Assembly: GCA_038502055.1 (NCBI GenBank)
Contig: JAXRKN010000021.1
Span: forward strand, 124,001-188,000
Direction of reading: 5' to 3'
DNA from: Tanytarsus gracilentus
Taxonomy: Eukaryota; Arthropoda; Insecta; Diptera; Chironomidae
Length of the DNA stretch: 64,000 nt
How positions within the stretch are numbered: position 1 is the stretch's first letter; each line of letters opens with the position of its first letter. The notes under the pieces were generated by a model that ran no database searches, had not been told where the DNA came from, and saw only the letters and a list, made by a program, of their open reading frames with translations. Positions 1 to 11,070 of this stretch are shown here, one piece after another. Position numbers and translations under genes: made by a program.

Positions 1-745
1 GGAACACATTCAAATGAGAGAAAGGTAAAGTGTGAAGAGTGTGGTGCACTGTTTAAGACACTCGCCTGCTTATACACACACAGAAAAATCCATAGAGAGC
101 GTAAACATCATCAATGGTGAGATATGAGGTTGATGGTAAAAAATTGACTGAAATTTTCTTAATTTTAGTGACATTTGCGGCCAACAGTATCTTCAAAAAG
201 TTCAACTTCGTAAGCACATCGATGCTATTCATTTAAAAAGAAAAGATCACGTGTGCGCTGTTTGGTAAGAATTTAGTCTGATCCACGCATGAGGATACAA
301 TTTTTTTTCTTAACAAATTGCACACTTTTTTTACAGTGGTAAAAGTTACTCGCGTGACTCAACACTCCAAGTCCACATGCTCACTCACGATGGCGAGAAA
401 AATGTCATTTGCACTGTTTGCGGCTTCCGAACTCATACAAAATCGAAAATGACTCGACACATGAAATCGCACACGGGCGAACGAAATTATTCGTGCGAAA
501 TATGTGGAAAACGTTTTCTCTACAGCTATAATGTCATCGCTCATGTCAACTACGTCCATAAAGGAATGCGCTATAAGGTTGATGAGTCGAAATTAATTTG
601 CAACATTTGTGGGAAGAAATTCCAAAAGCAGAAAAAGGTGAAGGAGCACATGGCAGAAGTTCATAATATTAGCGAAGTCACTGATGGAAGTGCGATCGTT
701 GAAGAGGGCGGCGAAGAGGTTGTCGAGTGGATTGAAAATTATTAA
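1..745 (+). CDS. C2H2 zinc-finger protein, 5' end outside window
   Basis: This is the C-terminal part of a multi-finger nuclear protein, probably a DNA-binding transcription factor. Visible exons are 1-116, 169-264 and 337-745, with GT-AG introns of 52 and 72 bases. The joined frame gives six consecutive C2H2 fingers with the usual C-x2-C...H-x3-4-H spacing, then an acidic tail ending in WIENY. Both introns fall inside the codon region of a finger's cysteine pair. The next gene (1298-2693) is a close paralogue with the same fingers in the same order, so this is one half of a tandem duplication and its missing 5' part probably carries a ZAD domain too (inference). This copy lacks the intron that the paralogue has inside the R-H-M-K/S-H motif. 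DNA target unknown. Confidence 0.9.
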
Positions 746-1297
746 AAAAAAGAGATGAAAATAAAAATTTAACTAAGGTAATTCTATTGAAAATTTTAAA
801 ACTTTTTTTATGACTTTTTCGATGCTCTTGTTGACTTCTCTTCACTAAGCTTAGTGAAACATTTCATTAGACATTGAATGCTGGAAAAGTAAAGTTTCAT
901 CGCCTCAAAGTTGAACATTTAGACTTTTACTTCGCTTTTTAATGCCAAAGTTGTTTGTGAGCGTCCAAATCGACACCCTCAAACAATCGACATTTTCTCA
1001 GCATCGTTCTGATGTTTCCTTGTCGGACAGAAATTTTTTCAATGAAATAAATAAATTTTTATACACATAAAAATATTCAAATTTAGGATTATTTAGGGCA
1101 TGATTATTTACTGAATTATAATTTTTTTAAACAAAAATCTATTTTTTACTCACATTTATTTTGTAACGTCTTTTTAAAATTCAAATCGTAATCTTCACCA
1201 ACCGACAAAAATTTCTGAACGCTCAAAAAATCATAAACAGAAAAAAAATAAATTGAAATTCTTTTAAAGTTTTTAGACATCAAAAAGTCAGCTTGAG
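746..1297. other. Intergenic spacer between tandem zinc-finger genes
   Basis: AT-rich spacer holding the 3' end of the first zinc-finger gene and the promoter of the second. It contains a perfect 18-base palindrome at 841-858 and the sequence AACGTCTTTTTAAAATTCAA near 1168, which recurs almost unchanged upstream of the sphingomyelin synthase gene near 38299. No coding signal seen. Confidence 0.6.
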
Positions 1298-2693
1298 ATG
1301 GAGAAAATAATTGAAACATGCCTCATATGCGGCGAGTATATGGGAACATTCAAGAATGAGATGTCAGTGCCGACGGGATTCTCAGAAAGACCGATTTATC
1401 AAATGTTTGGTGAGTACAACTGGATCTTTTGCATCATTCTCTCCATTTTAATACATCACCTCATCATTAACTTTACAGAGGCTTGCATGAGCTTAAAACT
1501 ACCCCAAGATATCATCGACTCAGCGGGTGTGTGTCAAAATTGCTTCATTAAGTTTAATGAGATCGATGAGCATCAGGTGATTGCTCAAAACATCCAGAAC
1601 GAACTCATTGGATTGTTCAACAGCTGTTCAACGACAATTTCAGTGATGAAAGAAGAAGATCAAGAGCACGATATCATCGAGCATGTCATTGACGAAGCGA
1701 CATTGGCCGAGCTGGATTATGTTGGCGATGAGGAGGTGGTGATTAGTCAGGACGAAATTGAGATACCATACCAAATTCTTCAGACAAAGAGATTGACACC
1801 AAAACGGCAATATCATCGAAAGAAAGATCCCGATGAAGGACTGATTCTGGTTGAGATCGATGGAAATAAGCTGTATCAGTGTGACATTTGTCAGAAAATG
1901 TGTAAAGATCGATACAAGCTAAAGAATCACAAGGACACTCATCAAACGGAACGGAATATCTGTTGCACTGAGTGCGGTGCGATGTTTAAGACAATCGGCT
2001 GCTTGTATTCACATCGAAAAATGCATAAGGAGAGACAGTATCATGATTGGTGAGTCATCGACCGTTTAAAATATTTAATATATTAATAAAATTTTCTAGC
2101 GACATGTGCGGAATGAGATACATTCAGAAAACTCAACTACGTAAGCACATGGAGGCAATTCATTTGAAGCGAAAGGACTACGTTTGTCAGTTGTGCGGTG
2201 AGTGTTGAGTAAATTAATAATTTTCCTCATTATTCAATTATGAAAATTTTTCAAGGCAAAAGCTATTCTCGTGACACGACTCTCAGCAAACACATGTTCG
2301 TCCATAAAGAAGAGAAAGACTTCGAATGTGGAGTCTGCGGCTTCAAGACTCACACGCGGCCAAAACTAGATCGCCACATGAAGGTGAGAGTAGTTTAGTT
2401 AATGAATTTCAAAATACTTCTGTTTTACCTTTTAGAGTCACACTGGCGAACGAAACTATAGCTGCGACCTTTGCGGCAAGAAATTTTTGTATAGCTACAA
2501 CGTAGTCGCACACGTCAAGTATGTCCATAATCGTGAGAAACGTATCTACGATGACTCGAAGACAACATGTCACCTGTGCGGAAAAAGGTTCCAGAAAATT
2601 TGGAAGCTAAAAGAGCATTTGGCCGAAATCCATAAAATCATCGAGGCACCCGACGAAGAAGAGATCATCGTTGATCAAATTATCAAATTATAA
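1298..2693 (+). CDS. ZAD-type C2H2 zinc-finger protein
   Basis: Predicted nuclear DNA-binding protein of 388 residues, from exons 1298-1409, 1479-2049, 2100-2197, 2256-2383 and 2436-2693. The N-terminus is a ZAD dimerisation domain: a C-x2-C pair near residues 8-11 and a second pair in the V-C-Q-N-C stretch. An acidic linker follows, then seven C2H2 fingers. Fingers 2-7 match those of the upstream gene one for one. The first intron (1410-1478) is 69 bases, divisible by three and free of stops, so a retained transcript would add 23 hydrophobic residues inside the ZAD. ZAD zinc-finger genes are a large insect family that expands by tandem duplication. The specific target is unknown. Confidence 0.92.
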
Positions 2694-3052
2694 TGTAATG
2701 CAAGTAAAATTTATGAAATTATTAATAAAAAAAAAGGTTAGTCTAATCAACTAAAATAATTTCCCGTATAGTCTTCCGTGAACTGAGACGGTGTGTTGCC
2801 CATTATGCGAAAATTTTCTAGTAAAACTTTTTCATAATTTTTTTTTTGATTTTCAAGTTTTTGTAACGTCACTAAATTTTTAAAACATTAACTGACTTTT
2901 AAAAAACACTTAATCACACCCGAAGGGCTCGAAACTGAAAAAATTATTTAAAAATGATTGGCGCGGAGCAAAAAAAAATAACAAAGCATCCTTGACAAAC
3001 TTTTAAAAGCATATAAAATTTATTTACATCATCGGTTAAGTAAAAATCAAAT
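2694..3052. other. Intergenic spacer
   Basis: AT-rich, holds the 3' end of the ZAD gene and the upstream region of the WD40 gene. GTAACGTCACT near 2863 resembles the AACGTC element seen upstream of other genes. No coding signal seen. Confidence 0.5.
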
Positions 3053-4351
3053 ATGGACTACAATCAAAGAAATTGGTATAATAATAGCGATACCTCGATT
3101 AAAAGCCAAACATCCAGCGATGAAGTTCAGTTGAGCACCATTAAAAATGAACCAAAGCCTTATAAATTACGAATGATCGACGATTCACACATTCGCAAGC
3201 TTTGTCCAGCATTCAGTAAGACATTTGAGAACACCGAGATTAACTGCGTTGATTTTTCTGAATGCGGTGATTTTGCGCTTTGTAGCAGCAAAGACTTCTT
3301 AAAAATCTACAAGCTCGATGAGAATGAACCGATTGAATTTAACATCACCACACGAGATGGATTTAAAATCTGTAAATTTCAAAACGGGTTCAAACTACTC
3401 CACACGACTACAAAAAATGGAGTTAATTATCTTGACTTTGAGAGCAATAACTATTTATATAAATATCCATCGGAATCATCTGAGATCACCTCGCTTTCGG
3501 TTATGAAAAGTAGCGAGAATCACTTTGCGATAGCCTCGCAGAATTTCGTCAAAATTTGGGATCTAAGAACAAGATCGGAACCGATTGCTGCTATAAAAAA
3601 TTTCAACTCACTACTCCTCGTCGCGTGCCATCCACTTAAAAGAGAATTTGCGATCGCATTCGCGAACAAAAGCACAAGTTATACAATTGAAATCTATAAA
3701 AATGCAAATCCAAAGTACTCCTCGATAAAGTTTACAATTGAAAATAATGAAAATTACACGTGGACAGATTTAAAGTTCAGCGATTGTGGAAAAATGTTAA
3801 TGGCGTGCACGAAAAATAGTGTCATTGTGGTACTCGATTCAAATGATGGCAGTATTTTACATGAACTGAAAGGTGATTTATGTCTTACCTCAACAGATTT
3901 TGCCTGCGTGGGACATGAAAACCGTTGGGGCCGTAAATTTAAATAAAAGTATACTTTTTGTATACAATTGTCTATTGGAAATACGTTGGGGACCGAGATT
4001 TAAATTTTATTTGTATGAGGATTTTTTGAATTTTAACGGTAACATTTGGCCATGCCCCACGCAGGCAAATTTTAATTCTTATTTAGTTAAAAAAATTTAT
4101 TTTTTCTGTTAGGATTTGAAAATCTATACAACACTGCGATTGACGCTTGTTTCACACCATGTTCAAATTACGTCGTGTCTGGATCTCAAAACAGCATCGT
4201 TCACTTCTGGGAGTTGGAATTCTCAGATAAAGCGTGCATGCTTAAAAATTCAAAAATCGGACCAATACATAGATTGGCATTCAACCCCAAATATATGTGC
4301 ATGGCGACAGCTGGAGAGGGAAAATTTACGATATGGGTAGAAGAACTGTGA
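3053..4351 (+). CDS. WD40-repeat protein, WDR82/Swd2-like
   Basis: Predicted seven-bladed WD40 propeller of 352 residues, exons 3053-3872 and 4113-4351. After a polar N-terminal extension of about 45 residues, WD-type blades are visible, including the motifs F-V-K-I-W-D-L-R, W-T-D-L-K-F-S and I-V-H-F-W-E-L, and a final I-H-R-L-A-F-N-P-K blade. Order and spacing follow WDR82/Swd2, the chromatin-associated subunit of Set1/COMPASS H3K4 methyltransferase and of PP1-PNUTS termination complexes. The sequence is quite diverged, so it may be a fast-evolving paralogue rather than the canonical orthologue. The 240-base intron contains a complete MITE (3903-4065). Without splicing, the first exon would run into MITE sequence and stop at 3946. 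An AATAAA lies about 45 bases after the stop. Confidence 0.82.
3903..4065 (+). mobile_element. MITE family A, copy 1 (163 bp)
   Basis: Non-autonomous DNA transposon with terminal inverted repeats starting CCTGCGTGGGACATG and ending CATGCCCCACGCAGG. It has an internal GTATAC...GTATAC palindrome and encodes no protein. It sits inside the single intron of the WD40 gene. The flanks CAGATTTT(G) and CAAATTTT suggest an 8-bp target duplication with one mismatch and one extra base, so this may be an older copy. Three further copies lie at 15441, 16989 and 45946. Confidence 0.9.
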
Positions 4352-4514
4352 TGTGGGTTCTAAATTCTTTAAATGACTTCGAAAAATTTCATTCCGAATA
4401 AAGCGAGAATCAAAATTTTAAAACAAATAAAGTTTTTTTTTTCCATTTCTTACTCATTGAAGAAAATTTATAAAATCTTCTCATCAATCTCAATCTTACA
4501 AACAATTTCAGTCT

Positions 4515-4530
4515 CTCGCCGCATCTCATC
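4515..4530 (+). promoter_or_regulatory. GCATCTC upstream motif of protease-LRR gene
   Basis: CTCGCCGCATCTCATC, with GCATCTC 94 bases before the ATG. The same heptamer occurs at similar distances before other genes in the window (10971, 14868, 17659). Its function is inferred from recurrence only. Confidence 0.35.
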
Positions 4531-4614
4531 GAGTTAACATTCGAGTCGTTCCAATTTTTAAACGGTTGGGAATTCCCAAGTTCATTGAAAAACATTTTTG
4601 ATTGATTTCTAGCA

Positions 4615-6547
4615 ATGGCGTTACATCTTTTGATTTTTTTTGCTTTTATGAACTCGATTCATGGACATGAGAGTAATTATTTTAGCAATGGAAGTGCGAA
4701 TCCACTTGCTGTTGGTGGGAGCTATATAAGTCGAGGTGAATGTCCATGGCTTTGTCCGATTTTTTACACACAAACTAGTTTGAGTGCTAAGAAATATTTG
4801 TGCAGTTCTTCGTTGATAACAAATAAATTTGTGCTGACTGGTGAGAAATAATAAAAAATTTTTTTCATTAAATAAATTTTATATTTTATCATAATTAACT
4901 AAGCCGCTCACTGTGTCCAACCGAAAGGATATCGAAACACTCAATTTCTTCCACATGAATATTTAATTTATGCTGGTAAATTTGACCTCAGTAATGACAA
5001 TGAACCAAAGGCTAAATTAATTCGCGGTGCGGACATAAAAATTCACCAGGATTGGGATTTTCAGTCGGGGTGTGATTAAAATAAGATTTTAAATTATTAA
5101 ATTATATTTTTATTTAAAAAAATTCAGACGTTATCACGGCGATATTGCTTTGATTGAGATGCAAGAAATTGTCCAATTTTCACAAAATTTCCTGGACAGA
5201 ATTGCTCTGCCGTCACGAAAAATACAAGCAAATCCAGGCATTAAAGGATTCGTGGTCGGTGAGTGTTTAAAAATAATAAAAAATCTATAATTTATAACAA
5301 AAATCCTTTCCAAGGTTACGGTCGCTCTGAAGTTCAATCCACGCACGAAAATGTACCGCGTCGCATTGAAATTCCAATTGTCGACACAGAAACCTGTTAT
5401 CAAAGTCACTTTCAAATTGGTGCTATAAAATCGCGAAATTCTTTTTGTGCCGGCAGTGAAGGTGAAAAAAATTTATAACTGAATTTAATTGGAAAAAAAA
5501 TTAATAATTAATTTCCTGAATTAAAATTAAGGTAAAATCCCATGCAACGGCGATAGCGGGGGAAGTTTTTATGTCAATGATAAGAAGACTCCAGTAATTC
5601 TTGGAGTTGTTTCCGTTGGAATAACTGGAACAACTGAAAAGCCATGCAACGATGAAGTTTATGCTCTTTTTGCTGATGTCTCAAAATATGTGGAGTGGAT
5701 TAAAAATGAAGTCGGTGGCAGTGGATTTTTAACAGTTGATCGAAACACTGATTATGATGACGACGATGATGATGACAATTTAAATACAGCATGGAAGGAC
5801 GGAAGTGGATTTTGTGAATATTTCGATGATGCTGGGTTAGATATTTTTTAATTACGTGTTTATTTAATATTTGATATTTTTTTTATTAAAAATTCAATTT
5901 TTAGCTACCGCTGCGACCTTCGAGGAATTCATTCAACTGAGCCTAATTTTCGTGTTACTCAATTTAATGGAAATCATTTGTCAGACAACAAGGATGGGGA
6001 TGTAACTAAATTTTGGATCAAAGAGCAAAGGACAACCTACATTCCCGAACTTTCTAAAGCTCTCATTAAGTTCCCTCGCTTAAGAGAATTACGTATTTGG
6101 AGCTGTCAGTTAAAATTCATCGAAAAATCAAAGTTAAAAGTTTTCAAAAATATTAAAATTTTGGATTTTTTCAACAATTTAATCGAGGAAATTCCCGAAG
6201 ATGCTTTCAACGATTTGGTTCAGCTTGAAGAGTTAATTTTGATCAAAAATAGAATTAAAAGTTTGCCATCAAAATTACTTAAAAATCTAAGAAATTTAAA
6301 ATGGCTTCGAGCACAAGAAAATGAAATTGAATTTCTACCAGCAACCCTTTTTGATGGCACTCAAATTGTGGAAATTCAAATGAGCAAAAACAACTTGAAG
6401 AAAATTTTTGTCGATTTTAAATTGCTGAAAAATGTGAATGTGATTGATTTTAACGGCAATGACTGCATTAACAAATGTTTGGGTCATTATTGTGAGCGAA
6501 TTAAAGTTGAAGATATGCAGAGAGAAATTGAACTAAAATGCCGATAA
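4615..6547 (+). CDS. Secreted S1 serine protease fused to a leucine-rich-repeat domain
   Basis: Predicted secreted two-domain protein of 538 residues from six exons: 4615-4840, 4904-5069, 5128-5258, 5315-5461, 5532-5835 and 5905-6547; every junction keeps frame. Residues 1-17 form a signal peptide. The S1 domain (about 30-290) has an intact triad: H78 in T-A-A-H-C, D136 in G-D-I-A-L and S232 in G-D-S-G-G. The residue six before the serine is Ile, so trypsin-like specificity is unlikely. The fold resembles gastrulation-defective/ModSP-type proteases. No clear R-IVGG activation site is visible; the sequence there is A-V-G-G. An Asp-rich linker leads to a C-Y...Y-x-C cap and about five to six LRRs (residues 317-538) ending in N-D-C-I-N. 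The last intron joins the two modules in phase 2. A proteolytic sensor or substrate-recognition role is inference. Confidence 0.88.
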
Positions 6548-6690
6548 AAATGTTATAAATATTTTAGTTTGGAATTTGTTGATTGCCCCTAACCGCTTTT
6601 TAAAAATTTATCTCTACAATTTCTTGTTTAAATTTGAACCATTTCCCACTCATTATTATACCTCAACAAATGCTCAATAGATTTTAAAAA

Positions 6691-6722
6691 GAGTCAAGTG
6701 AGAGTCAAGTAAGAGTCAAGTA
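6691..6722 (+). repeat. Short tandem repeat, three 11-bp units
   Basis: Three imperfect copies of GAGTCAAGTRA in the spacer between the convergent protease-LRR and zinc-finger genes. The spacer 6548-6848 is otherwise ordinary 3' flanking sequence. Confidence 0.7.
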
Positions 6723-6848
6723 TGGTTACGTACTATCAACAAAGTTTCAACAAATTCCAAGCCAAAATATGTAGTGATAAAAATTTTGTAATAAATGAAA
6801 ATTTTTATTTAAACACCTTCTCAAACTTTCTCATCTTAGTTACAACTC

Positions 6849-8513
6849 CTAATCCTCATCATTAACGATTTCAATTTCGTAGTTCGATAGTGCATAATCA
6901 GTGTCCTCGATGACCTCCTCGTCAAGATGTTCTTCTTTCATGCTGACTCGCCGGACATTCCTCACACTCTCGCCCAATACCTCTTGTGCGTAGAGACACT
7001 TTTTGACGTGATAGTAAAGTGATCGTGGTTTAAATTTACGGCCACAATATTCGCAGTCGACCGAGTCACGATGATTCCACATGTGAATTTTAAGCGCGCC
7101 AAGGTGACTAGAATTTAAAAATATTTTATTTGGAATTTTAATGAATATTTTTTTGTTAACAATTTACCTAAATCCCTTGCTACAAATTGCACAATTGAAC
7201 GGCGTCGATTCCATGTGATTCTTCATGTGTGTATCGATATTGCGTTTGCTCTTATAAATTCGACCGCACAGGTCACACGTAAAGTATTTGGCGTCTCCAA
7301 TGCCATGAACATAGCTAATGTGAATTTTTAAGTTTGCCTTGTTCGAAATTGTCTTGCCGCAGTACTCGCACCAAAAGTCGCACATGTGATTCAGAAAGCT
7401 CGACTGGAACTTGAAAGTTTGTCCGCACTTTTCGCAATCAAAATTTGACTTTTTGTGAATTTTGCGGTGATTCATAAAGTCCTTGCGAGCGTCAAAAAAG
7501 AGTGGGCATTTTTTGCACGCAAATTGACCGTCTTGAGGTGCTTCGAGCGTTTCAATTTTAATAATCGGTGACTGTTCAGGCTTTTGAACTTTAACGAGGG
7601 CTTTCGGCTTAATTTTTGGCTTCTTCGACGGTGATTGCGGTTCTTTACGACCAAGCAGAACATTGATGTTAATGCGAATGCCACGCGTGCGTCGACTTTC
7701 GGGTGGCGATTCTGTTTTAACACTTTCTGATCCCAGCGTTGTAATTTTTATTGCGTTTGAACTTCCAGGTTCATCTTTAAGGATGGCGAGAGGACTTGAT
7801 GTCTTAATCGATAGAGATCGAGACTTGAGTTGTTGTTTGACTGATTTTGAGGGAGTCTTAAGTGGGTCTTCAACTTTTACAATTCTCCGTGAGCTTCTTT
7901 TTGGTGAAATGTCGTCACTCTTCTCCTCTGGTGGACGTTTATTGCTTAACGTAATCACTTTCGATGGAGTAGTCACAATTTTCCCCATACTTAATGGTTT
8001 CGCAATAAGCTTCGTGCGATTCGACGATTCTCTTGACTGTGTCAATGGCTTAGCTATTGGATGCATGAATTGTTTAAAATTTTCGGATTTTGGTGTTTGA
8101 ACTTGAGCTGGCGATGACTTAGCCAATGGATTCAATGACATTGCAGAGGATAGCTTGAGTTGACTAAATTTGAGCCCAGACGCACTAAACGGTATTATTT
8201 TAGTTGTCGAGAAGTTAACTTGAGTTTTTGGGGTGCTGACTTCAGTTGGACTCTTGGCAACTGGTGTTGACGTCACTGGACGTGGACTTGGAGTGAAATT
8301 CAAGCTTCCTTTAGGGAGAATTTTTAAATTGCTCATGCTGATCGGCTGCAGCTTTAATCCAGCTATCGAAATTCTCACAGGATTCGAAGCGAGTTTCGGC
8401 TGATCTTTCACAACGATATCTTTTTCATTTATTTCCTGCTTAACTACAATCTCTCCCACTTCTTTTTCATCTTTGGCCGTAGGCTTGACGATTTTACGCT
8501 TTCTCGGCGGCAT
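6849..8513 (-). CDS. C2H2 zinc-finger protein with long disordered N-terminus
   Basis: Predicted nuclear protein of 534 residues, exons 8513-7168 and 7107-6849 with a 60-base intron. The start M-P-P-R-K-R-K-I-V-K is a basic, NLS-like stretch. About 320 residues rich in Ser, Pro, Thr and Lys follow, with many S-P and T-P sites, and then six C2H2-type fingers. The second finger reads C-x2-C...H-M-C and may be atypical, and the last ends H-V-K-K-C, a C2HC form. The final exon carries the rest of a finger split by the intron and a very acidic tail. No ZAD or other named domain is present, so the paralogue group cannot be assigned. It is convergent with the protease-LRR gene. Confidence 0.9.
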
Positions 8514-9281
8514 TTTTAACGCTTAAACGAGAATTTAATATTTTTTTTTCAATTATTGTAAACAAAGGAAATTTTACTCGGTTGTGATCCCCCCTCTGCC
8601 GTGTTGGCGTTGTTCTCTGAAGCGATCGTCACCCTGCCGTTAAATTTTTATTTTAAAAAAATTTATGTAATTATTTTTTAACGCTAAAATTTTAAAGCAT
8701 TAAAAAAATTAATTATAGTTTCACAATATTTGTTTACATAACAATGATTTGACTAGTTTTATTTGTTTACATGGATATTTTTGTTTATCTATGCTTATTA
8801 TAAACAAACAGAGTTGTATGTATGTATGTCAGTAAGGTTCTTATTGGAAAATCAAAAATCCCAATTGGAAATTTTTTTTGGTAGGAAATTAAACTTTTAT
8901 GATTGTTTACAATGTTGAAAATAAAATTATGATGACTTTAGATTATTGTTAAAAAAAAATTTTATAAAATAAAAATAAAAAAAAACAAGATTTAAAAACT
9001 TTCGAAAAATTTAACTTTTAACATAAAAGTTATGTTGTCAGCATAAATTAATCTATTTCCGCGGTAAAATCTTCAACTGCATCTAAATGGATGCAAAAAA
9101 TTTCCTTGACCCTTTTTTTTGGGCATTGGAAAAAAAAATAAAAAAATTCAATTAAAATCACAAAACCAGTCGACTTAATTAACAAAAACTAATTAAAATG
9201 TCCTCAAAACCTCGAAAATCTCAAATTTAATCAAATCTCAATTGAACCCCTCAAACAGTGAAAGATTTTAACGAAAAAGCA
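8514..9281. other. Divergent promoter region
   Basis: About 770 bases between the zinc-finger gene (minus) and Cab45 (plus). AT-rich with homopolymer runs and a short (TATG)n tract near 8818. The stretch TCAAACAG/TGAAAG just before the Cab45 ATG looks like a splice acceptor, so a 5' UTR intron is possible. No coding exon recognised. Confidence 0.5.
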
Positions 9282-10473
9282 ATGATGATCAGCCTAGTAC
9301 GAACTCTTAAATGTCTCACATGCAAACTATCCTCATCGACTATCATTCCATTAGTGATTTACATAATTTTCATCACGACAATGCTCGGCATAACTTTCCC
9401 AAATGGAATTTCACAAAAATCACATCTTCAAAGTTTCGATGAGGATTCATCGCCGGAAGAAAATGAAACTGGTGAACTTAATCGTGAGAATTTTCAGGAG
9501 CCTCAAATATTAAATCATGCAATTCCATCGCAAGTGCTTAAATTTGCTTTCCGAAAAGCCGACACTGACGGTGATGGATTTTTAAGCATTAAAGAACTCG
9601 CAAAGTATATAAATCTGAGAATTCAAGACCATATCAACACCTCGATTAAAAGAAACCCTCAAATTTTTGCTGAAATCGATAAATCGCCATTGGACGGTCT
9701 TGTGAGCTGGAATGAGTATCACACGTACTTCCTGAAAAAACTTAAACTCGATGAAAATTACATTAAAAATCACGATGAAAAGCAGCATGTGAAACTCGAT
9801 AGAAAGGCTAAAGAGGACTTAATGAGGGACAAAGCGAGATGGGCGGAGGTGTTGAGTTCGGATCCCTACAGCTTGACTCTCGATGAATTTTTACACTTCA
9901 TGCATCCGGGTAAGGATTTAAAAATAAATTTTTAAATTTTTTTTGAGTTAATTTTTTTAGAGGCAAGTACGAGTAATTTACTAAACCTCGTCGAAGACAT
10001 TTTGAGGCATTTTGATACCGATGGTGATGACCAATTGACAGTCGAAGAGTTTACAAACACACATAGCTCAAGTTCAGATAACAAAAAGCTTTTTTTGAAT
10101 GAAAACTCGGAGGAACGTAAAGCTGAGTTTAACAAGCTCATCGACAAAAATAGAGATGGAAAGGTAAGTCGACTTCTAATTTTTACAAATACAAAACAAA
10201 GTTTTAAAAAGTTTTTATTTTTCTTCCAAACTAATTTTGATTTTAATCAACAATTTTATTTTTTTTTAATTCAAGGCTGATCGAGCTGAACTTCTTCAAT
10301 TTGTCGACCCTCGGAACTCTCGATACTCAATTCAAGAGGCGGCCATGCTCATTAACTTAGCTGACAACAATAATGATAAAAAATTAACTTTAGATGAAAT
10401 AATTAACAAGCAAGATCTTTTTATCGGCTCAAAATTCATAAGCTTAATTGAGAATTTTCACAATGAATTTTAG
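9282..10473 (+). CDS. SDF4: 45 kDa calcium-binding protein (Cab45/SDF4)
   Basis: Luminal Golgi EF-hand protein that binds Ca2+ and sorts secretory cargo at the trans-Golgi. Predicted 342 residues from exons 9282-9909, 9961-10163 and 10276-10473. A hydrophobic signal-anchor segment is followed by six EF-hands. The loops D-T-D-G-D-G, D-T-D-G-D-D, D-K-N-R-D-G and D-N-N-N-D-K are well kept, and at least one other is degenerate. The C-terminus ends G-S-K-F-I-S-L-I-E-N-F-H-N-E-F, closely matching the H-E-E-F end typical of Cab45 and separating it from the HDEL-ended reticulocalbins. The first ATG in frame is at 9282, with a second directly after it. The frame stays open upstream but only with a GTG, so 9282 is chosen. 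Confidence 0.92.
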
Positions 10474-11070
10474 AAATATTCCATCACAGCTTGATTTTAT
10501 TAAATGTGATTTTTAGGAATCGTAGGCATCAGGATTTTTATTGTAACAACGCTTTTTAAAATTTAATTGATAAACAAAACTAAGCTTAGAAAAAGATCTA
10601 ATTTTTGAGGATAACTTGGAATTAATTAAAAGTGCATTTAGAATAAATTTTTAAAATTTAAATAATAAATGTTTCAAAACCCACTCGTAGGTGTTGCCGC
10701 GTAACCCACTTGTAACAGATCAGTATTGGAAATGTAATTATGGGGAAGACAATTTGGAGAATTTGTGTGTGGTAACGCTAAAAAACTATAACTATAACTA
10801 TTCATATTGGTATCAGTGATCACTTTAACGAACATGAGTAACATTAGAGAGACAAAATTGGTTGACGAGAAAATGACTTATTTAATTTTGAGTTGAATTT
10901 ATATTAAATTTACTATAAAATATTTTTAACGTCTTTTTTTAAATTCTCCAAAATATTCGCGTCTTTTTTTGCATCTCCTAATTTGTTTGTTTACAAAAAT
11001 ATCAACAAAAATCAAAATCACCTAATTAATATTTTATTCACCATAAAAAGGCACAAGAAACACTTCAAAA
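10474..11070. other. Intergenic spacer
   Basis: AT-rich spacer with the 3' end of Cab45 and the promoter of the transposase-derived gene. Near 10929 and 10971 it holds AACGTCTTTTTTT and GCATCTC, both recurring upstream elements. No coding signal seen. Confidence 0.5.
10971..10977 (+). promoter_or_regulatory. GCATCTC upstream motif
   Basis: GCATCTC exactly 100 bases before the ATG of the transposase-derived gene, preceded by a CGTCTTTTTTT tract. One of several upstream motif sites in the window. Confidence 0.35.

Noticed and set aside
3873..3946. WD40 protein ending at the stop codon at 3946
   Set aside because: That frame runs into MITE sequence; splicing 3872 to 4113 restores the last blades of the propeller in frame.
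7663..8100. 145-codon open frame antisense to the minus-strand zinc-finger gene
   Set aside because: Lies wholly opposite a well-supported coding exon and has no domain or signal; a shadow frame.
9258..9281. Cab45 starting at the GTG at 9258
   Set aside because: Two ATG codons follow in frame at 9282 and 9285, and the sequence before them looks like a splice acceptor and 5' UTR.
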